Below, piece by piece: positions 33,651 through 37,135 of a DNA stretch of 37,135 bases. Source of the stretch: Verrucomicrobiota bacterium (GTDB lineage Bacteria > Verrucomicrobiota > Verrucomicrobiia > Limisphaerales > UBA11358); NCBI GenBank assembly GCA_021324235.1, contig JAJPJM010000078.1:1-37135 (forward strand), given 5' to 3'. How positions within the stretch are numbered: position 1 is the stretch's first letter; every line of letters begins with the position of its first letter. Position numbers and translations under genes: made by a program. The notes below the pieces were generated by a model. The model did no database searches and was not told where the DNA came from. It was given only the letters and a program-made list of their open reading frames with translations.

Positions 33651-34811
33651 ATGATGAAAGCAATCCTCGCTCTCGAAGACGGCTCGATTTTTCACGGACA
33701 AGGCTTTGGCGCACGTGCCTCCGCGTGCGGCGAGGTCTGTTTCAACACGTCCATGACCGGGTATCAGGAAATTCTTACCGACCCGTCCTATAAAGGCCAG
33801 ATCGTTACGATGACGTATCCGCTCATCGGCAATTACGGCGTCAACGACGTGGACGTGGAATCGTGGCGGCCGCACGCCGCCGGTTTTGTCATCCGTGAGC
33901 TGTCGCCGGTCGTCAGCAACTGGCGCGCGGATTTTTCACTGGCGGAGTATCTGGAGCGGAACGGCATTCCCGGCATTCAGGGCCTGGACACGCGGGCGCT
34001 GACCAAAAAACTGCGGGTGCGTGGCGCAATGAACGGCTTCATTTCCACGGAGGAAATTTCGGACGCGGAGGCCGTGCGGCGCGCGAAGGAATTTGTCTTT
34101 ATCGGCGTGGATTATGTCAAGGAGGTTACGCACCCGAAGGCATTTCGCTGGGACGAAAAAGACGTGCAAAGTGCGAACTTCAAACTCGTGGCCGGCAACA
34201 CGCAAACGGATGCGCGCCATCAGCGGGAACCGTTGCCGCCGGCGGACATTCCCATCGTCGCCTTCGATTACGGCTTGAAATACAACATCTTGCGTCGGCT
34301 GCGACAGCACGGATTTGCGGTGCAGGTCCTGCCGGCCACGGCGTCCGCGGACGACGTGCGGAAACACCAACCGGCGGGTGTTTTTCTTTCCAACGGCCCC
34401 GGTGACCCGGCGGCGCTCGATTACATTGTGCGGGAGGTGAAAACGCTCGTGGACGGCGGCATCCCGGTTTTTGGGATTTGCCTGGGTCACCAGATTCTCG
34501 GCCAGGCGTTTGGCGGGAAGACCTTCAAGCTGAAGTTCGGTCATCGCGGCGCCAACCAGCCGGTGAAGGACCTGACGTCCGGCAAGGTCGAAATCACGTC
34601 GCAAAACCATGGCTTTGCCGTGGATGCAAAATCATTGCCGTCCGAGGTGGTGGTGGATCGAATCAACCTCAACGACCAGACGGTGGAAGGCATGCGACAC
34701 AAGACCAAACCGGTTTTTTGCGTGCAATACCATCCCGAAGCCTCGCCCGGTCCGCACGATTCGACGCCATTGTTCGCGGAATTTCGCGCGCTGATAGAAA
34801 AGCGCGGCTAG
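33651..34811 (+). CDS. carA: Carbamoyl-phosphate synthase small (glutaminase) subunit
   Basis: CarA releases ammonia from glutamine and channels it to CarB for carbamoyl phosphate, which feeds both pyrimidines and arginine. The protein is 386 residues from the ATG at 33651, or one fewer from 33654. The N-terminal CPSase small-chain domain has ALEDGSIFHGQGFGA and CFNTSMTGYQEILTDPSY. The class I glutaminase domain has the triad Cys277 (GICLGHQILGQA), His361 and Glu363 (YHPEASPGP). carB is not next to it in the window; the following gene encodes an FHA protein. Confidence 0.96.
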   Translation: MMKAILALEDGSIFHGQGFGARASACGEVCFNTSMTGYQEILTDPSYKGQIVTMTYPLIGNYGVNDVDVESWRPHAAGFVIRELSPVVSNWRADFSLAEYLERNGIPGIQGLDTRALTKKLRVRGAMNGFISTEEISDAEAVRRAKEFVFIGVDYVKEVTHPKAFRWDEKDVQSANFKLVAGNTQTDARHQREPLPPADIPIVAFDYGLKYNILRRLRQHGFAVQVLPATASADDVRKHQPAGVFLSNGPGDPAALDYIVREVKTLVDGGIPVFGICLGHQILGQAFGGKTFKLKFGHRGANQPVKDLTSGKVEITSQNHGFAVDAKSLPSEVVVDRINLNDQTVEGMRHKTKPVFCVQYHPEASPGPHDSTPLFAEFRALIEKRG

Positions 34812-34883
34812 ATTTTCGACCATGGACTTTAGATTTCCGTTTGACTTGATGCCCACTCCAACCATAATCGAGGCCAGCTAGCT

Positions 34884-35414
34884 ATGGCCAAACTCGTTAT
34901 CCTGACTCAAGGCATGACCGGCCGCACCCTCGATTTGAAGGTGGATAAAACCACCATCGGTCGGGTGGAGGATAACATGTTCCAAATCGCCGAGCCCTCC
35001 GTTTCCAGTCATCACTGCGAAGTGCTGTTGCGCGGAAGCGAGGTGGTCATCAAGGATTTGAACTCCACCAATGGGACGTTCATTGACGATGAAAAGATCA
35101 CCGAAAGCGTGCTGAAACCGGGCCACACCCTGCGGCTCGGCCAGATTGAACTGCGCCTGGAAGACGGCACCGCCGCAGCCGCCAGTGCGCCCGCAACGGC
35201 GGCACCGGCCAAGAAGCCGGAATCCGCAACCCGCGGGACCCGCGGCGTCAGTTTGACCGAGCTGGAGACCGGCGCCCGTCCGCCCGGATTCGATACCGCC
35301 GCCGTCTTTACCAAGAAGCGCAACAAGGTCGGCACCTATTTCTGGATTGGCGCCGTGGTCATCGGTCTCCTGATTATCGGCCTGCTTATTTACGCGCTTT
35401 CCCTGGCCAAATAA
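34884..35414 (+). CDS. FHA-domain protein with C-terminal membrane anchor
   Basis: The 176-residue protein has one forkhead-associated domain (about 5-90), with the phosphothreonine-binding residues in place: Gly26-Arg27, Ser42-x-His44 (SVSSHHCEV) and the NSTNGTF loop at 60-66. An Ala/Pro linker follows (~95-115). The C terminus is a transmembrane segment (about 152-172, WIGAVVIGLLIIGLLIYAL), so the FHA domain faces the cytoplasm as a tail-anchored protein. It probably binds a Thr-phosphorylated partner; no Ser/Thr kinase gene is in the window. It sits alone between carA and prfB. Confidence 0.9.
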   Translation: MAKLVILTQGMTGRTLDLKVDKTTIGRVEDNMFQIAEPSVSSHHCEVLLRGSEVVIKDLNSTNGTFIDDEKITESVLKPGHTLRLGQIELRLEDGTAAAASAPATAAPAKKPESATRGTRGVSLTELETGARPPGFDTAAVFTKKRNKVGTYFWIGAVVIGLLIIGLLIYALSLAK

Positions 35415-35420
35415 ACCCAC

Positions 35421-35455
35421 GTCGCGGCCATGAAACCGCGACTTTCCCTTCTGGC
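35421..35455 (+). terminator. Intrinsic-terminator-like hairpin after the FHA gene
   Basis: GTCGCGG (35421-35427) and CCGCGAC (35436-35442) form a perfect 7-pair GC stem with an 8-base loop. TTTCCCTTCT follows directly. It lies six bases after the FHA stop and before prfB. Confidence 0.55.
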
Positions 35456-35487
35456 TTTCGGCTTTCAGCTTCGGTATTTTGCGGCGC

Positions 35488-36634
35488 ATGTTTGAAACGG
35501 TTAAACCAGAAATTGAAGCCGCCGCCGGGAAACTCACGCATCTGCGGAGGTTTCTTTGACGTGCCCACCGCGCAAAAACGCCTCGGCGAACTCAACTCGC
35601 TCATGGCCGATGACAATTTCTGGAACAACCGTGAAAAGGCGCAGACGCTGATTGACGAAGCCAACTCCCTCCGCAACAAGGTCGAGCCGCTGCTTCAGGC
35701 GGAAAAACAGCTGGACGATTTCCGGGTGATGCTCGAACTCGGCGAGGCCGAGCCGCCCGGCGCGCAATTGAAGGTCCAGCAGGAATTGGAGCGCGACGTC
35801 ACCCGCTTCCTGAAGGAGCTGGATGCCCTCGAATTGAAGGTTTTTCTCAATGGCCCGCACGACCGGAAGAACTGCATCCTGAGCATCAACGCCGGCGCCG
35901 GCGGGACCGAGGCGCAGGACTGGGCGGAAATGCTTTCCCGCATGTACCAGCGCTGGGCCGAATCGCGCGGCTGGGAGGTCGAGGTCACCGACGCACTGCC
36001 GGGCGAAGGCGCTGGCCTCAAGAGCGTTACGATGCTGATTCAGGGTGAGAACGCGTACGGTTTCGCCAAGGCCGAACGCGGCGTGCACCGGCTCGTGCGC
36101 ATTTCGCCGTTCGATTCCAACAAACGCCGCCACACGAGTTTTGCGAGCGTGGACGTGATTGCGGAAATTGAGGAAAACGATTCGGAAATTGTGATCCCGC
36201 CGGGCGAGTTTCAGGTGGACACGTTTCGTTCCGGCGGCAAGGGCGGGCAGAACGTGAACAAGGTCGAAACCGCCGTGCGCATCACGCACCTGCCGACCGG
36301 GTTGGTGGTCGCGTCGCAGACCCAGCGGTCGCAACATCAAAACCGCGCCACGGCGATGCGGCTGTTGTTGTCACGGATTTACGCCCAGCGGCAGGACGCG
36401 GCCAAGGCCGAGATGGAACGGTTTTACGGCGAGAAAGGCAGCATTTCCTGGGGCAACCAGATTCGCAGCTACGTCTTTCAGCCGTATCGGATGGTGAAGG
36501 ATTTGCGTACTGGCGTCGAAACCAGCAATGTGCAGGGAGTAATGGACGGCGATCTGGATCCCTTCGTGAACGGCTGGCTCCGCGCCGGCTGTCCGATCAA
36601 GCGAATGCAGGGGGTGAAAGACGAAGAGGAGTAG
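35488..36634 (+). CDS. prfB: Peptide chain release factor 2 (programmed +1 frameshift)
   Basis: RF2 terminates translation at UGA and UAA. The gene starts at the ATG at 35488 and reads 23 codons (MFETVKPEIEAAAGKLTHL, then RRFL) to an in-frame TGA at 35557. A +1 shift there continues as Asp-Val-Pro-Thr for the remaining 358 residues, 381 in all. RF2 hallmarks are SPF in RISPFDSNKRRHTS, which contacts the stop codon, and GGQ in SGGKGGQNVNKVE, which triggers peptide release. The open frame that starts at the TTG at 35492 is only the second-frame extension and not the true start. The protein level is thus set by RF2 itself. Confidence 0.96.
35546..35560 (+). promoter_or_regulatory. prfB programmed frameshift site
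   Basis: GGAGG (35546-35550) lies three bases before CTT TGA C (35554-35560), the same spacing and slip codon as in E. coli prfB. Slow decoding of UGA when RF2 is scarce lets the ribosome slip by +1. Confidence 0.93.
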
Positions 36635-36637
36635 GAT

Positions 36638-36666
36638 AACCGCAGAGGCGCAAAGGCGCAGAGGAA
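36638..36666. repeat. Family A repeat, solo copy after prfB
   Basis: AACCGCAGAGGCGCAAAGGC and the following CGCAGAGG lie four bases after the prfB stop and 16 bases before the zinc-ribbon start. Only one arm is present. Confidence 0.75.
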
Positions 36667-36682
36667 GAATAAAATTTGCCGC

Positions 36683-36850
36683 ATGAAAAAATGTCCGTAT
36701 TGCGGAAAGGAATATCCTGACGAGGCAATAAATTGTGCCATTGATGGCGAATTGCTTTTCGATAATTCTCCGCAATTGGCAAAAGCAGAAGAACAAGAAA
36801 GCGATGCTGCACCCCAAAAAAACGAACCTTATCTTAAAATAAACTTGTGA
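36683..36850 (+). CDS. 55-residue zinc-ribbon protein
   Basis: The ORF runs from ATG to TGA and encodes [22 protein letters not shown] followed by an acidic, Gln/Glu-rich tail. Cys4 and Cys7 form a CPYC knuckle; Cys18 is a third ligand, and the usual fourth position is Ala19-Ile-Asp, so it is a half zinc ribbon of the kind that heads many verrucomicrobial membrane proteins. No membrane segment follows here. The stretch is AT-rich next to its neighbours. Its TGA overlaps the GTG start of trpC by three bases (GTGA), which suggests translational coupling and supports it as a real gene. Confidence 0.65.
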   Translation: MKKCPYCGKEYPDEAINCAIDGELLFDNSPQLAKAEEQESDAAPQKNEPYLKINL

Positions 36851-37135
36851 ATATTCTCGACGAAATTGTTGAGCAGAAAAAAATTGAAGCCGCAAAGCTA
36901 CCGGCGCGCCTGATCGCGGCGGGTGATTTGCGTGATGCGATGCTCGAACACGGCGAGCGACGTGATTTTCTGGCTGCGTTGCGGAAGCCGGGCCAGGGTG
37001 GCATGGCGTTGATTGCCGAGGTCAAAAAGGCATCGCCGTCGGCGGGGGTGATTTGTAAGGATTTTGATCCGGTTCGCATCGCCAGGGAATACGAAGCCGC
37101 AGGCGCGAGTTGCCTGTCGGTGTTGACGGATGAGA
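36847..37135 (+). CDS. trpC: Indole-3-glycerol-phosphate synthase (partial, N terminus)
   Basis: The GTG start gives [22 protein letters not shown], the usual N-terminal helix of [20 protein letters not shown] follows, with the catalytic/substrate-binding Lys in the first strand, and then [23 protein letters not shown]. TrpC closes the indole ring in tryptophan synthesis. The gene runs off the window after 96 codons. It overlaps the zinc-ribbon gene; no other trp gene is in view. Confidence 0.93.
   Translation, partial: MNILDEIVEQKKIEAAKLPARLIAAGDLRDAMLEHGERRDFLAALRKPGQGGMALIAEVKKASPSAGVICKDFDPVRIAREYEAAGASCLSVLTDE

Noticed and set aside
36371-36895. 174-codon open frame antisense to prfB, the zinc ribbon and trpC
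   Set aside because: It runs across three plus-strand genes and a repeat, with no coherent features.

Overview
The window looks like a chromosomal segment of a Verrucomicrobiota bacterium (Pedosphaera/Limisphaerales type). This is an inference from gene content. The signs are a GC-rich housekeeping background, a prepilin-like protein with an N-terminal [22 protein letters not shown]-type segment and a late H-x9-DG-like motif, large secreted repeat and glycosidase-like proteins ending in a 'TYFLQGSTNL / YVVQTSTNL' domain, a GreA fused to a long N-terminal region (an architecture known from Chlamydia), and many dispersed short palindromic repeats. I see no phage, transposase or CRISPR array.

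Layout. 1-3.2 kb: end of an unknown gene, a small heat-shock protein and a secreted beta-helix protein. 3.5-8.1 kb: purF (Fe-S type), a secreted glycoside-hydrolase-like protein and a small DUF3185-like membrane protein. 8.1-9.7 kb: pyrR-pyrB operon on the minus strand, preceded by a leader that holds a strong intrinsic terminator inside a 46-codon leader ORF. 9.8-11.1 kb: a small conserved protein and an Mrp/ApbC ATPase. 11.2-15.7 kb: sufD-sufU-sufT-sufS-rhodanese, an Fe-S assembly cluster without sufB or sufC in view. 15.7-19.2 kb, minus strand: ychF, lysE-like, pssA, psd (phosphatidylethanolamine synthesis). 19.3-24.5 kb: DUF5069, GreA fusion, rsmB, flavin reductase-like protein, fabI. 24.6-30.7 kb: a complete oligopeptide ABC transporter, with the lipoprotein binding protein divergent from oppBCDF. 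30.7-32.1 kb: a small membrane-anchored protein, a pseudopilin and tRNA-Gly(TCC). 32.2-35.4 kb: pyrC, carA and an FHA protein. 35.5-37.1 kb: prfB with the programmed +1 frameshift, a tiny zinc-ribbon protein and the start of trpC.

Functional links. Pyrimidine synthesis (pyrR, pyrB, pyrC, carA) is split over two loci, and purF adds purine synthesis. PurF carries the four cysteines of the Fe-S form, so it is a plausible client of the nearby Suf and Mrp machinery. psd and pssA form a phospholipid operon.

Most interesting points: (1) the pyrR leader, where a terminator hairpin with a PyrR-site-like sequence lies inside a translated-looking leader ORF that ends in an ATGA overlap with pyrR; (2) dispersed 'CCGCAGAGGCGC' repeats that also supply the coding tail of oppD; (3) a second palindromic repeat inserted in frame in rsmB; (4) the 622-residue GreA fusion; (5) a rhodanese whose catalytic Cys position is His, fused to a CxxC domain and translationally coupled to sufS.
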